This document shows positions 17,433-25,337 of a stretch of 64,000 nt of DNA, one piece after another. This stretch comes from Actinobacillus indolicus (GTDB taxonomy: Bacteria > Pseudomonadota > Gammaproteobacteria > Enterobacterales > Pasteurellaceae). The notes under the pieces were generated by a model. The model did no database searches and was not told the origin of the DNA. It saw only the letters and a list, made by a program, of their open reading frames with translations. The stretch is from assembly GCF_004519515.1 (NCBI RefSeq), contig NZ_CP038145.1:1322001-1386000 (forward strand). Direction: 5' to 3'. Each line of letters starts with the position of its first letter. Positions within the stretch are counted from its first letter, which is position 1. The translations under genes and the position numbers were made by a program.

Positions 17433-18683
17433 ATGCAAACAAAAAGAGTAGTTATTACAGGTATCGGAGGCATTACCGCATTTGGTAATAGTTGGGCGGA
17501 GATTAAAAATGCTTTCCAACGCAAACAAAATGCTGTGCAATTTATGGATTGGGAAGGACGCTATCCTGAACTGGAAGCCCGTTTAGGTGCTCCAGTTTCG
17601 AATTATCAAACACCTCAGCATTGGACTCGCAAACAGTTACGCAGTATGGGACGAGTTTCACAATTATGTGTTGATGCGGCTGAACGAGCTTTAGCTTCTG
17701 CAAATTTGTATCTTGATGGCAAAATTATCCCAACTGTTACCGACGGTAGGATGGGTGTAGCGTGCGGTTCGTCAACGGGAAGTACTCGAGATATTCGTGA
17801 TATTGGTGAGCTTTTAATGACGGGGCAATGCCATACTTTTAGTGCTAACACTTATGTCCGCATGATGCCTCACACTACTGCTGCAAATATCGGGATTTTC
17901 TTCGGTTTAACTGGACGGATTATCCCAACGTCAAGTGCTTGTTCATCAGGCTCACAAGGTATTGGCTATGCCTATGAAGCGATTAAGTACGATATGATCC
18001 CAATGATGTTGGCAGGTGGTGGCGAGGAATTTTGCCCGTCTGAAGTCTATGTGTTCGACAGCCTGTATGCCGCAAGCCGTAACAATGATAATCCACATCA
18101 AACCCCACGTCCTTATGATCAAAATCGTGATGGTTTGGTGATTGGTGAAGGGGCTGGAATGTTTGTGTTGGAAGAGTTGGAACACGCCTTAGCTCGTGGT
18201 GCAAATATTATTGCCGAAGTGGTGGGCTATGGGGCGAACAGTGACGGTAGCCACGTTACCCAACCGCAAGCAAGCACAATGCAACGCTGTATGGAATTGG
18301 CGTTAAAAGATGCAGGTATTTCGCCAACGCAAATCGGCTATGTAAACGGACACGGCACCGCAACGGAAAAAGGTGATATTGCCGAAACGCAAGCCACAGA
18401 GGCAGTTTTCGGTTATGTTCCGCTCAGTTCACAAAAAAGCTATCTCGGACACACGCTCGGTGCTTGCGGTGCATTAGAAAGTTGGTTCAGTATTGAAATG
18501 ATGCGTGATGGTTGGTTTGCACCGACAATCAACCTTGAAACTGTTGATGAACGCTGTGGCAAGGTCGATTATATCCAAGGCGATGGACGAGAAATCCAAA
18601 CGGATTATGTGATGAACAATAATTTTGCCTTCGGTGGGGTCAATACCTCATTGATTTTTAAACGTTGGGTAGGGTGCGTGTAA
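17433..18683 (+). CDS. apeR: Beta-ketoacyl-ACP synthase, ApeR type
   Basis: A 416-residue FabF-like condensing enzyme. The catalytic residues are in SSACSSGSQG, NGHGTATEKGD and LGHTLGACGA. In described APE systems ApeR is a homodimeric synthase that may handle early or priming condensation. The last codons (RWVGCV and the TAA at 18681-18683) are made of a palindromic repeat that begins at 18669, so the repeat has replaced the native C terminus by a few residues. Confidence 0.87.
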   Translation: MQTKRVVITGIGGITAFGNSWAEIKNAFQRKQNAVQFMDWEGRYPELEARLGAPVSNYQTPQHWTRKQLRSMGRVSQLCVDAAERALASANLYLDGKIIPTVTDGRMGVACGSSTGSTRDIRDIGELLMTGQCHTFSANTYVRMMPHTTAANIGIFFGLTGRIIPTSSACSSGSQGIGYAYEAIKYDMIPMMLAGGGEEFCPSEVYVFDSLYAASRNNDNPHQTPRPYDQNRDGLVIGEGAGMFVLEELEHALARGANIIAEVVGYGANSDGSHVTQPQASTMQRCMELALKDAGISPTQIGYVNGHGTATEKGDIAETQATEAVFGYVPLSSQKSYLGHTLGACGALESWFSIEMMRDGWFAPTINLETVDERCGKVDYIQGDGREIQTDYVMNNNFAFGGVNTSLIFKRWVGCV

Positions 18684-18727
18684 ACGCACCAAAGGGAATA
18701 TTTCAGGTGCGTTTACACGCACCCTAC
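18669..18727. repeat. REP/BIME-like palindromic element, copy B
   Basis: GTAGGGTGCGTGTAAACGCACC ... GGTGCGTTTACACGCACCCTAC, an inverted pair of near-identical arms. It overlaps the last 15 bases of the ApeR-type gene and supplies its TAA stop. It marks the left edge of the dialkylresorcinol gene block. Confidence 0.88.
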
Positions 18728-18739
18728 ATAAAGAAAAAA

Positions 18740-19648
18740 ATGAAAAAAATCTTACTGGTTTCTTATTCTCAAACTGGGCAACTCACACAGCTTGCCAAAA
18801 GTTTTGTTTCGCCATTACAAACGCAATCGGACATTATTATCGAGCATTGCCAACTTCAACCGCAAACCGCCTATACATTTCCTTGGCGGTTTTTACCGTT
18901 TTTTAATGCTTTTCCTGAAAGCGTGCATTTGCAACCTGCACCCATCAAGCAACCCGAATTGAATAGTGAAAAATATGATTTAGTGATTATTGCCTACACG
19001 GTTTGGTTCTTATCGCCTTCACAACCCATCACAGCATTTTTGCAAAGTGAACAAGCCAAACAGATTTTAAAAGATACGCCCGTTATTACGCTAATCGGCT
19101 GTCGTAATATGTGGCTACAAGCTCAAGAAAAAATGAAAAAATTGCTGGCGGATTGTGGTGCAAACCTGATTGGCAACGTGGTTAAGGTTGATCAATCGAA
19201 CGACTGGGCGAGTTTTATCACCACACCGCTTTGGATGCTGACCGGCAAGAAAAAAGTCGGTAATCTGCCGAGTGCAGGCATTGCAGAAAGTGAAATTCAA
19301 GATGTCAGCCGATTTGGTGAAAAACTGTTGCAAATTTTTAGCGAAAACCGACCGCTTGATACAAGCATTTTCCGCAATATGAATGCGGTGAAGATTGATG
19401 AAAAGCTGATGATGAGCGAAAAAGTAGGTAGCCGAAGTTTCCATATTTGGGGCAAATTGCTTATCAAGTGCGGTCAGATTTCACCACAATTTAGAAAAGT
19501 AATGCTCTGTGTCTATATCGCTTTTTTAATCGCAATGATTTTAACGGTTGTACCGATTTCAGCGGTGATTAAATGGGCGTTAAAGCCGGTGTTACAGAAA
19601 AAATTAGATGAACAAAAACGGTATTTTGCCGAGCCATCAGGCGAGTAG
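18740..19648 (+). CDS. darA: DarA-like dialkylresorcinol-forming aromatase/condensing protein
   Basis: A 302-residue protein. It starts with a flavodoxin-like strand-loop (KKILLVSYSQTGQLTQLAKSF), continues with YDLVIIAYTVWFLSPSQPI and TPVITLIGCRNMW, and ends with a hydrophobic helix (VMLCVYIAFLIAMILTVVPISAVIKW). This matches the DarA family. In the DAR/flexirubin pathway DarA acts after DarB to turn the cyclohexanedione into a dialkylresorcinol. The ATG at 18740 was chosen because the longer reading runs through the repeat. Its stop codon TAG lies in the next repeat. Confidence 0.78.
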   Translation: MKKILLVSYSQTGQLTQLAKSFVSPLQTQSDIIIEHCQLQPQTAYTFPWRFLPFFNAFPESVHLQPAPIKQPELNSEKYDLVIIAYTVWFLSPSQPITAFLQSEQAKQILKDTPVITLIGCRNMWLQAQEKMKKLLADCGANLIGNVVKVDQSNDWASFITTPLWMLTGKKKVGNLPSAGIAESEIQDVSRFGEKLLQIFSENRPLDTSIFRNMNAVKIDEKLMMSEKVGSRSFHIWGKLLIKCGQISPQFRKVMLCVYIAFLIAMILTVVPISAVIKWALKPVLQKKLDEQKRYFAEPSGE

Positions 19649-19713
19649 GGTGCGTGTAAACGCACCGCTTTGAAAACGATAATAAAAATGGTGCGTTAGC
19701 AAACGCACCCTAC
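19645..19713. repeat. REP/BIME-like palindromic element, copy C
   Basis: GTAGGGTGCGTGTAAACGCACC ... GGTGCGTTAGCAAACGCACCCTAC between the darA- and darB-like genes. The TAG of its GTAG head is the darA stop codon (19646-19648). Confidence 0.88.
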
Positions 19714-19723
19714 GGAATAAAAA

Positions 19724-20863
19724 ATGCAAAACGTCTATATCAATAAAATTTCCGCTTTCTTGCCGAACAACCTCGTTTCCAACGACCAAATGGAAGCGGT
19801 ATTGGGAATGGTGGGAGATGTGCCTTCACGCGTGCGTAAAATGATTTTGCGTTCAAATGCTATTGAGCAACGTTATTACGCCATTGATCCTGTCACTCGT
19901 CAAGCCACACACAGTAGCACGGAACTTGCTGTGCAAGCGGTGAAAAATTTAGGTATTTCTGCCAATGAATTTACCAGCCTTGCGGTTGGTACTTCTTATC
20001 CAGACCAAATTATGCCAGGGCAAGGGGTGATGGTACACAGTTTGCTCGACAAGGCACCTCCAATGGAAGTGATGTCAATGTCGGGCGTTTGCGTTGCAGG
20101 TATGGCGGCGATGAAACACGCTTTCAATGCGGTACGCACAGGCGAACATCAAAGTGCGGTCGCCGTGGCATCGGAATGTGCCTCAGCCATTATGCGTAGT
20201 GAAAATTTCAAAAGTGAAGTGGCACAAAAACAGCTTGATAATGCCAAACCTGAAATCGGTTTTGAAAAAGATTTCTTGCGTTGGATGTTGTCCGATGGGG
20301 CAGGGGCGGTGCAACTTTCCAATCAGCCCAATGCAGACGGCATCAGCTTTCAAATTCACTGGATTGAGCTGATTTCTTATGCCAATGAAATGCCGGTTTG
20401 TATGTACGCAGGCGGCGAAGTACAAGACGGCAAATTTGTCAGTTGGAAATCGGTGTCGCAGACGGAACGGGACGCTAAGAGTTTTATGGCAATCAAGCAA
20501 GATGTGAAATTGCTTAACGAAAATATCGTTAAATACACGGTGGAAAAAGCCTTAGCTCGTGCCATTGAAAAATACGGCTTAAAAGCAGACGAAATCGACT
20601 ACCTACTTCCCCATTATTCTTCGGGTTTCTTCCGTGATAAGCTATCGGAAGGTTTACGCAATATCAACTTCGATATTCCGCAAGAAAAATGGTTTACCAA
20701 CCTCACAACTAAAGGCAACACAGGCTCGGCATCCATTTACATTATTTTGGACGAATTTAGCCGTACGTTTGAGCTAAAATCAGGGCAAAAAGTATTGTGC
20801 TACATTCCCGAAAGCGGACGGTTTTCGTCTTGTTTTATGTTGTTAGAAGTCGTGAAAAATTAA
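19724..20863 (+). CDS. darB: DarB-like ketosynthase III for dialkylresorcinol formation
   Basis: A 379-residue thiolase-fold protein of the KAS III class. The catalytic Cys is in SMSGVCVAGM, the His in LLPHYSSG, and the Asn in GNTGSASIY. DarB joins two acyl precursors by Claisen condensation and Michael addition to a cyclohexanedione, which DarA aromatises. Pairing with a DarA-like gene upstream makes the call firm. It is clearly different from the housekeeping FabH at 43497. Base composition is more GC-rich than the flanks by eye. Confidence 0.85.
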   Translation: MQNVYINKISAFLPNNLVSNDQMEAVLGMVGDVPSRVRKMILRSNAIEQRYYAIDPVTRQATHSSTELAVQAVKNLGISANEFTSLAVGTSYPDQIMPGQGVMVHSLLDKAPPMEVMSMSGVCVAGMAAMKHAFNAVRTGEHQSAVAVASECASAIMRSENFKSEVAQKQLDNAKPEIGFEKDFLRWMLSDGAGAVQLSNQPNADGISFQIHWIELISYANEMPVCMYAGGEVQDGKFVSWKSVSQTERDAKSFMAIKQDVKLLNENIVKYTVEKALARAIEKYGLKADEIDYLLPHYSSGFFRDKLSEGLRNINFDIPQEKWFTNLTTKGNTGSASIYIILDEFSRTFELKSGQKVLCYIPESGRFSSCFMLLEVVKN

Positions 20864-20864
20864 G

Positions 20865-20930
20865 GTAGGGTGCGTGTAAACGCACCAATAAATGTAACGA
20901 AGATAAAATGGTGCGTTTACACGCACCCCT
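20865..20930. repeat. REP/BIME-like palindromic element, copy D
   Basis: GTAGGGTGCGTGTAAACGCACC ... GGTGCGTTTACACGCACCCCT between the darB-like gene and the next gene. The right end has lost the CTAC tail. Confidence 0.82.
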
Positions 20931-20937
20931 GCGAACT

Positions 20938-21336
20938 ATGGATATAAAAGACATTCCCCAAGACAACAGCAAAATCTTTCGTGGACAGAAAAAAATCATC
21001 TACGCCACCCGTAACGGCAACTACGAAAGCGGCACCACATCGGGTTGGGACGATGAAGAATTTGCTACGCAACAAGCGGTGGAAGAACTCAACCAACAAA
21101 CCGAACAAGCCCTACAAGCGGTCAAAAACGGCGAAAAATCCCTACTTTATTATTTGATGTACAAATACCGTTTCGATGAACAATCCCTCGCCCAAGCCAC
21201 CGGATTTTGGCAATGGCAAATCAGACGGCATTGCAAGCCCGAAGTTTGGGCGAAATTGTCGCAGAAGAAGTTGGAGAATTATGCAGGGGTGTTTGGGGTA
21301 GATATAAAAATGTTAAATTTGAACAGTCAACTTTAA
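20938..21336 (+). CDS. Uncharacterised protein with HTH-like C terminus, in DAR block
   Basis: A 132-residue protein of unknown function. Its N-terminal half is polar (IYATRNGNYESGTTSGWDDEEFATQQAVEELNQQTEQALQAVKNG). The C-terminal third (DEQSLAQATGFWQWQIRRHCKPEVWAKLSQKKLENYAGVFGVDIKML) has the spacing of a Cro/C1-type helix-turn-helix. It could be the local regulator of the DAR genes, but this is inference. The ATG at 20938 is chosen because the longer reading runs through repeat copy D. Its stop sits inside a palindrome (21321-21347) that could be its own operator. Confidence 0.55.
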   Translation: MDIKDIPQDNSKIFRGQKKIIYATRNGNYESGTTSGWDDEEFATQQAVEELNQQTEQALQAVKNGEKSLLYYLMYKYRFDEQSLAQATGFWQWQIRRHCKPEVWAKLSQKKLENYAGVFGVDIKMLNLNSQL

Positions 21337-21347
21337 GTTGACAGTTC
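21321..21347. promoter_or_regulatory. Operator-like palindrome 1
   Basis: A 27-bp near-perfect palindrome with core GTCAACTTTAAGTTGAC, centred on the stop codon of the preceding gene. Its arms match apart from one pair and the centre. A second palindrome with almost the same core is centred 38 bp downstream. No T tract follows, so a protein-binding site is as likely as a terminator. Confidence 0.5.
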
Positions 21348-21359
21348 AAAATAGCATTT

Positions 21360-21384
21360 AGTTGTAAACTTAAAGTTGACAACT
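21360..21384. promoter_or_regulatory. Operator-like palindrome 2
   Basis: A 25-bp near-perfect palindrome (AGTTGTAAACTT / AAGTTGACAACT arms) that shares the TTGAC half-site core with palindrome 1. It lies 44 bp upstream of the BtrH-like gene, where it could control that gene. A USS (TCAAGCGGT variant) follows at about 21398. Confidence 0.5.
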
Positions 21385-21427
21385 GGAACAATTTTTCAAG
21401 CGGTTACTTTTTATAAAAATTTTGCAA

Positions 21428-22417
21428 ATGAACAACAACTTCCAACACCAACACACTGCCCATTGTGAAAGTGGCGTGATGTCCACCTTGTTGAAATCGC
21501 AGGGTGTTGATTTTAACGAGGCAATGGTTTTCGGCTTAGCATCGGCATTAACCTTTGTTTATATTCCGTTGATTAAAGTGAGCGGAATGCCATTGATTTC
21601 TTATCGTATGCCACCTCGTTCGATTATTAAATCTTTGGCTAAATCGCTCAACGCGCGGTTAAAAATGCAAAAGTTTCGCTCGGCTGAACAAGGGCAGACG
21701 GCACTTGATGAGGCATTGGCACAAAATAAATTAGTGGGCTTGCAAACTTCGGTGTTTTGGTTGCCCTATTTTCCGCCTGAAATGCGGTTCCATTTTAATG
21801 CACATAATTTGTTGGTGTATGGCAAGGAAGGCAGCGACTATTTGATTAGCGACCCTGTTTTTGAAACGGTGCAACGTTGCAATGCAGACGATTTGCAACG
21901 GGCAAGGTTTGCCAAAGGGGCATTGGCGGCAAAAGGTTTGATGTACTATTTTGACAATCAACCCGATATGTCGCAGATTGACTTGCCGAATTTAATCCGT
22001 AAAGCCATTCGCAAACAGGCAAAACAGATGCTTGCTCCGCTGTTTTTTGTGGGGGTAAAAGGCATTCGTACCGTGGCGAACAGCATTGAAAAGCTGGCAA
22101 CTGGTAAAAAAGGTGAAAAATACAACTGCTTGTATCTTGGGCATATTGTGCGTATGCAAGAAGAAATCGGCACGGGCGGTGCAGGTTTTCGCTACCTTTA
22201 TGCTTATTTCCTTGAACAAGCCGCTGATATTTGCCAAGAACCGAAGTTTAAACAGGCATCAGAACAGATGACCGAAATCGGCGACCAATGGCGACAATTC
22301 GCCAGCCTTTGTGTAAAACAGTGTCGAAAACCGAATGTGGAAGGGTATCGGGAAATAGCGGAGTTTTTGAGGGGAATTGCGGAAAGGGAAGAAAGATTGT
22401 GGAAGATGTTGAAATAA
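21428..22417 (+). CDS. BtrH N-terminal domain / DUF4872-like protein
   Basis: A 329-residue protein. It opens with HTAHCESGVMSTLLKSQGVDFNEAMVFGLASALTF, the pattern of the butirosin BtrH N-terminal domain, a papain-like fold that in BtrH transfers an acyl group from a carrier protein. A possible Cys-His pair is HCESG (Cys about 14) with FNAHNLLVYG, followed by an Asp in ISDPVF. The C-terminal half is helical (DUF4872-like). In a DAR/APE cluster it could esterify the polyene to the resorcinol or lipid; this is inference. The ATG at 21428 is preferred over the in-frame TTG at 21422. Confidence 0.7.
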   Translation: MNNNFQHQHTAHCESGVMSTLLKSQGVDFNEAMVFGLASALTFVYIPLIKVSGMPLISYRMPPRSIIKSLAKSLNARLKMQKFRSAEQGQTALDEALAQNKLVGLQTSVFWLPYFPPEMRFHFNAHNLLVYGKEGSDYLISDPVFETVQRCNADDLQRARFAKGALAAKGLMYYFDNQPDMSQIDLPNLIRKAIRKQAKQMLAPLFFVGVKGIRTVANSIEKLATGKKGEKYNCLYLGHIVRMQEEIGTGGAGFRYLYAYFLEQAADICQEPKFKQASEQMTEIGDQWRQFASLCVKQCRKPNVEGYREIAEFLRGIAEREERLWKMLK

Positions 22418-22421
22418 TATG

Positions 22422-22447
22422 GTAGGGGCGGGTCCTGTGCCCGCCCG
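22422..22447 (+). repeat. Left REP arm flanking the RAYT gene
   Basis: GTAGGGGCGGG-TCCTGTG-CCCGCCCG: a GTAG head plus a 7-bp stem hairpin. It is the exact inverse complement of 22985-23010 on the other side of the transposase gene. Confidence 0.92.
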
Positions 22448-22473
22448 AAAATAATTGTTAAATATCGGGATAT

Positions 22474-22980
22474 ATGAATAAATTAAATTTACCACGACGA
22501 AAAACAATTCGTCTACAACACTACGATTATTCCGAAAGTGGACTTTATTTCATTACCATTTGTGTTCAAGATCGCCTATGTTTATTCGGAAACATCTGCG
22601 ATGAGAAAATGAACTTAAATAATGCCGGAAAAATGGTTGAAACAGCTTATTTTGAATTGGAACAGCATTTTCCAACAATAAAATGTTTAGATTATGTGAT
22701 TATGCCTAATCATATTCATTTTATTCTACAAATTGAAAATTCAGATAAACTAGCTCGTCATTCATTATTTGGTGTTATCCAGCGATTTAAATCTCGGACA
22801 AATGTTGAATATATCAAAAATGTAAAGCAGAATAATTGGCAACCCTTTAATCGAAAATTATGGCAACGGAGTTATTACGAACATATTATTCGAAATGAAA
22901 AAGATTATTTAACGATTGCTGAATATATTGAGAATAATCCGTTAAATTGGATGCACGACAAATTATATATGCAAGAATAA
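22474..22980 (+). CDS. REP-associated tyrosine transposase (RAYT / TnpA_REP)
   Basis: A 168-residue Y1 HUH transposase of the TnpA_REP group. The HUH motif is MPNHIHFIL and the catalytic tyrosine region is RSYYEHIIRNEKDYLTIAEYIENNPL. TnpA_REP enzymes cut and join single-stranded REP hairpins next to a GTAG tetranucleotide and are usually flanked by two inverse REPs. Exactly that is seen here (22422-22447 and 22985-23010). It interrupts the pigment cluster between the BtrH-like gene and the ABC transporter, and it is AT-rich compared with both neighbours. Confidence 0.92.
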   Translation: MNKLNLPRRKTIRLQHYDYSESGLYFITICVQDRLCLFGNICDEKMNLNNAGKMVETAYFELEQHFPTIKCLDYVIMPNHIHFILQIENSDKLARHSLFGVIQRFKSRTNVEYIKNVKQNNWQPFNRKLWQRSYYEHIIRNEKDYLTIAEYIENNPLNWMHDKLYMQE

Positions 22981-22984
22981 ATTA

Positions 22985-23010
22985 CGGGCGGGCACAGGAC
23001 CCGCCCCTAC
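22985..23010 (-). repeat. Right REP arm flanking the RAYT gene
   Basis: CGGGCGGGCACAGGACCCGC followed by CCCTAC: a perfect 26-bp inverse complement of the left arm, ending in CTAC. It lies only 9 bp before the ABC ATPase start, so it may affect translation of that gene. Confidence 0.92.
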
Positions 23011-23019
23011 GGATATTAG

Positions 23020-23742
23020 ATGATAGTTATACACAATTTAAACCACCAATACCCCAACGCTCCAACCCCTGCTTTGCAAAATATCAATCTGCATATTGAA
23101 CAAGGCTTGGCGGTTGGTTTGCTTGGTCCGAACGGGGCAGGGAAAACGACTTTGATGTCGCTACTGACGGGGTTGCAAGCGGTGCAATCGGGGCAGATTT
23201 TGTTTAATGGTGTGCCGTTTGAGAAACTGACGAAGGCTCAACGACATCAAATTTCCCTTGTGCCGCAAGATTTTGCCTTTTATCCGCTTTTGACGGTGTG
23301 GGAAAATCTAAAATTTTTCGCCACACTTTATGATGTCAGCGATAAAAAATGGTTGGCGGAATTGTTGGAAAAAACAGGGCTAACGGCACATCAATCCAAA
23401 CTTGCCAAGCATTTATCGGGCGGTTTGAAACGCCGTTTAAATTTTGCGATTGGGTTAATCAACCGTCCGAAAGTGATTTTTCTTGATGAAATCACCGTTG
23501 GCATCGACCCACAATCTCGCCAGTTTATTTTAGACAGCGTGGCGGATTTAACCAAGCAAGGAGTGACGGTGATTTATACGTCTCATTATTTGCAGGAAAT
23601 CGAGCAGTTGTGCGATAAATTGGTGTTATTGAATGAAGGCAAGCTGATTTATCAAGGTTCGGTGCAAGGAATTTTGTCGGAGGGTCAAAGTTTGGAGCGG
23701 TTTTATTTGTCATTTTTGGCTAAGGCGGATAAATCGTGTTAA
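23020..23742 (+). CDS. ABC transporter ATP-binding protein of the pigment cluster
   Basis: A 240-residue ABC-2 type ATPase. Walker A is GPNGAGKT, the Q-loop is VPQDF, the signature is LSGGLKRRLN, Walker B is VIFLDEI, and the H-loop is TSHYLQEI. It overlaps the permease gene by 7 bp. The pair is expected to export a lipid-like product across the inner membrane, probably the resorcinol or finished pigment; the substrate is inferred from context. Similar pairs occur in flexirubin-type clusters. Confidence 0.85.
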   Translation: MIVIHNLNHQYPNAPTPALQNINLHIEQGLAVGLLGPNGAGKTTLMSLLTGLQAVQSGQILFNGVPFEKLTKAQRHQISLVPQDFAFYPLLTVWENLKFFATLYDVSDKKWLAELLEKTGLTAHQSKLAKHLSGGLKRRLNFAIGLINRPKVIFLDEITVGIDPQSRQFILDSVADLTKQGVTVIYTSHYLQEIEQLCDKLVLLNEGKLIYQGSVQGILSEGQSLERFYLSFLAKADKSC

Positions 23743-24980
23743 TAGCATCGATCTTTAAAGAACTTCGCCTTTTAAGTCGTGATCTACACGGGGTTGCCGT
23801 GTTGTTTATGATGCCGATTTTGTTTATGTTGATTATGTCGGCGGCGTTGAGCAATGATAATGAACTCAGTCACCAATCGGAAATCGTGTTATTAAGTGAG
23901 CCAAATAATTCGCTTAACTACGATTTTTTCAAGGCATTGCAACGGGAAAATCTGAATATTCAGCAGGCGGATTTAAGCCAGTTGGAACAGTATCAGACGG
24001 CATTACAAGCGGGTAAATTTGAGCTATTAATTGCCAATTTCAACACGGAACAGACCGCTTTGAACAAAGAACAAGCCTTGCAATTATGGCTAAATCCGAG
24101 TGTCGATCGGGGTTGGTTGTTGGGGGTGAAAGGCGTATTGCAAAAACATTATACGGAACAACGTATTCAGCATTATCTGAAAGACAATCACATCACCTTA
24201 GAAAACAATAAACGCAAACAAATTAAAGAGATAGAGAACAAAGTAAACAAAGAGCTAGACCAAAAGTTTAGCCAAATCAACGATTATTTGAGCAAAGAAC
24301 TGTGGCAAGAAGTGTATCTCAACCGCCAAGGCAAAGAAGTGGCGAAACCCAATTCGGTGCAACACAGCGTCCCTGCTTGGCTGATTTTTGGTATGTTTTT
24401 TATTATGATTCCGCTGTCTAATGTGATGGCAATGGAACGCCAAACCAATACCATTACACGGCTACGAATGGCAAGGGCGTCGGCGTTTCAGTTGATTGTC
24501 GCCAAACTGATCCCTTATTTTATGATTAACCAACTGCAATTTGTCGGTATGATTGCCCTTGGCTATCTGGTGTTACCGCAGTTGGATATGCCTGCCTTTA
24601 CCTTGTCGGGCGATTGGTTGCCTTATGCAGTGCTGTCCAGTGCGGTGAGTTTAGCAGCATTGGGCTACGGCTTGTTGGTGAGCGTGGTGGCTCGCACCAC
24701 AGAACACGCCGTGGTGTTGGGCGGTGGTGGCATCATTATTATGGCGGCAATTGGCGGTATTATGGTGCCGACTTATGTGATGCCTGACATTATGCAGACG
24801 GTAGCACAATGGTCGCCAATGGGTTGGGCGTTAAGCGGTTTCCAAAATTTGCTGTTAAATCAATATGAATTGTCGCAAATTGCAAATGAATTGGGGAAAT
24901 TGACCGCTTTTGGTTTGACTGCATTAGGCTTGGCTGCGTTGATTTATCAACATCAATTAAAAACACAAGTAAGATTTTAG
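23736..24980 (+). CDS. ABC-2 type permease of the pigment cluster
   Basis: A 414-residue permease with one N-terminal membrane helix (VAVLFMMPILFMLIMSAAL), a large outside loop of about 180 residues, and five or six helices at the C-terminal end (from VPAWLIFGMFFIMIPLSNVMAM on). This is the YhiH/ABC-2 exporter shape. It starts at a GTG inside the ATPase gene, so the two are coupled. The stop TAG abuts repeat copy E. The 3' half looks strikingly GC-rich for this genome. Confidence 0.83.
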   Translation: MLIASIFKELRLLSRDLHGVAVLFMMPILFMLIMSAALSNDNELSHQSEIVLLSEPNNSLNYDFFKALQRENLNIQQADLSQLEQYQTALQAGKFELLIANFNTEQTALNKEQALQLWLNPSVDRGWLLGVKGVLQKHYTEQRIQHYLKDNHITLENNKRKQIKEIENKVNKELDQKFSQINDYLSKELWQEVYLNRQGKEVAKPNSVQHSVPAWLIFGMFFIMIPLSNVMAMERQTNTITRLRMARASAFQLIVAKLIPYFMINQLQFVGMIALGYLVLPQLDMPAFTLSGDWLPYAVLSSAVSLAALGYGLLVSVVARTTEHAVVLGGGGIIIMAAIGGIMVPTYVMPDIMQTVAQWSPMGWALSGFQNLLLNQYELSQIANELGKLTAFGLTALGLAALIYQHQLKTQVRF

Positions 24981-25047
24981 TAGGGTGCGTGTAAACGCAC
25001 CGATTATTAACATTTATTTAAATGGTGCGTTAGCAAACGCACCCTAC
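24980..25047. repeat. REP/BIME-like palindromic element, copy E
   Basis: GTAGGGTGCGTGTAAACGCACC ... GGTGCGTTAGCAAACGCACCCTAC directly after the permease stop. It is the right-hand counterpart of copy B; together they bracket the block from darA to the ABC permease. Confidence 0.88.
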
Positions 25048-25052
25048 GAATT

Positions 25053-25337
25053 ATGAAATACCAATTTACCCTAGAACCCGAATTGCTCGAATTAGAGTTA
25101 AAAAAACTGATTATCCAAGAAAGCGAGAAAGACGATTTTGCACCCGAAGACATCAGCGATGATGAATGGCTGTTTGGTGAACAAAGTCGTATTCAGCTGG
25201 ACTCCTTAGACGCGTTACAAATTGTGGTGGCGTTGCAAGCGCATTTTAAAGTGCGGTTGCAAGGGGATAGAATGGTGCGTAAGCATATGATGTGTGTGAA
25301 AGATTTGGCAAAATTTGTGCGTGAGAGCCATTCATAA
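25053..25337 (+). CDS. Acyl carrier protein (third ACP, DarC-like candidate)
   Basis: A 94-residue acyl carrier protein. The phosphopantetheine serine lies in QLDSLDALQIVVAL (near residue 51). It is longer and less acidic than typical AcpP. Its stop codon overlaps the next ketosynthase by 1 bp, so the two are coupled. Position next to the DAR block suggests it serves DAR or the extra KS pair; either is inference. The other two ACPs of the cluster are at 28550 and 28819. Confidence 0.78.
   Translation: MKYQFTLEPELLELELKKLIIQESEKDDFAPEDISDDEWLFGEQSRIQLDSLDALQIVVALQAHFKVRLQGDRMVRKHMMCVKDLAKFVRESHS

Noticed and set aside
18665..18740. In-frame N-terminal extension of the DarA-like gene (MGRVRVNAPKG...)
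   Set aside because: The extension is a translation of the palindromic repeat; the ATG at 18740 gives the family N terminus.
16566..25047. CRISPR array from the regularly met palindromes
   Set aside because: The copies are separated by whole genes, are inverted pairs, and have no spacer-like units of fixed length; no cas genes were seen.
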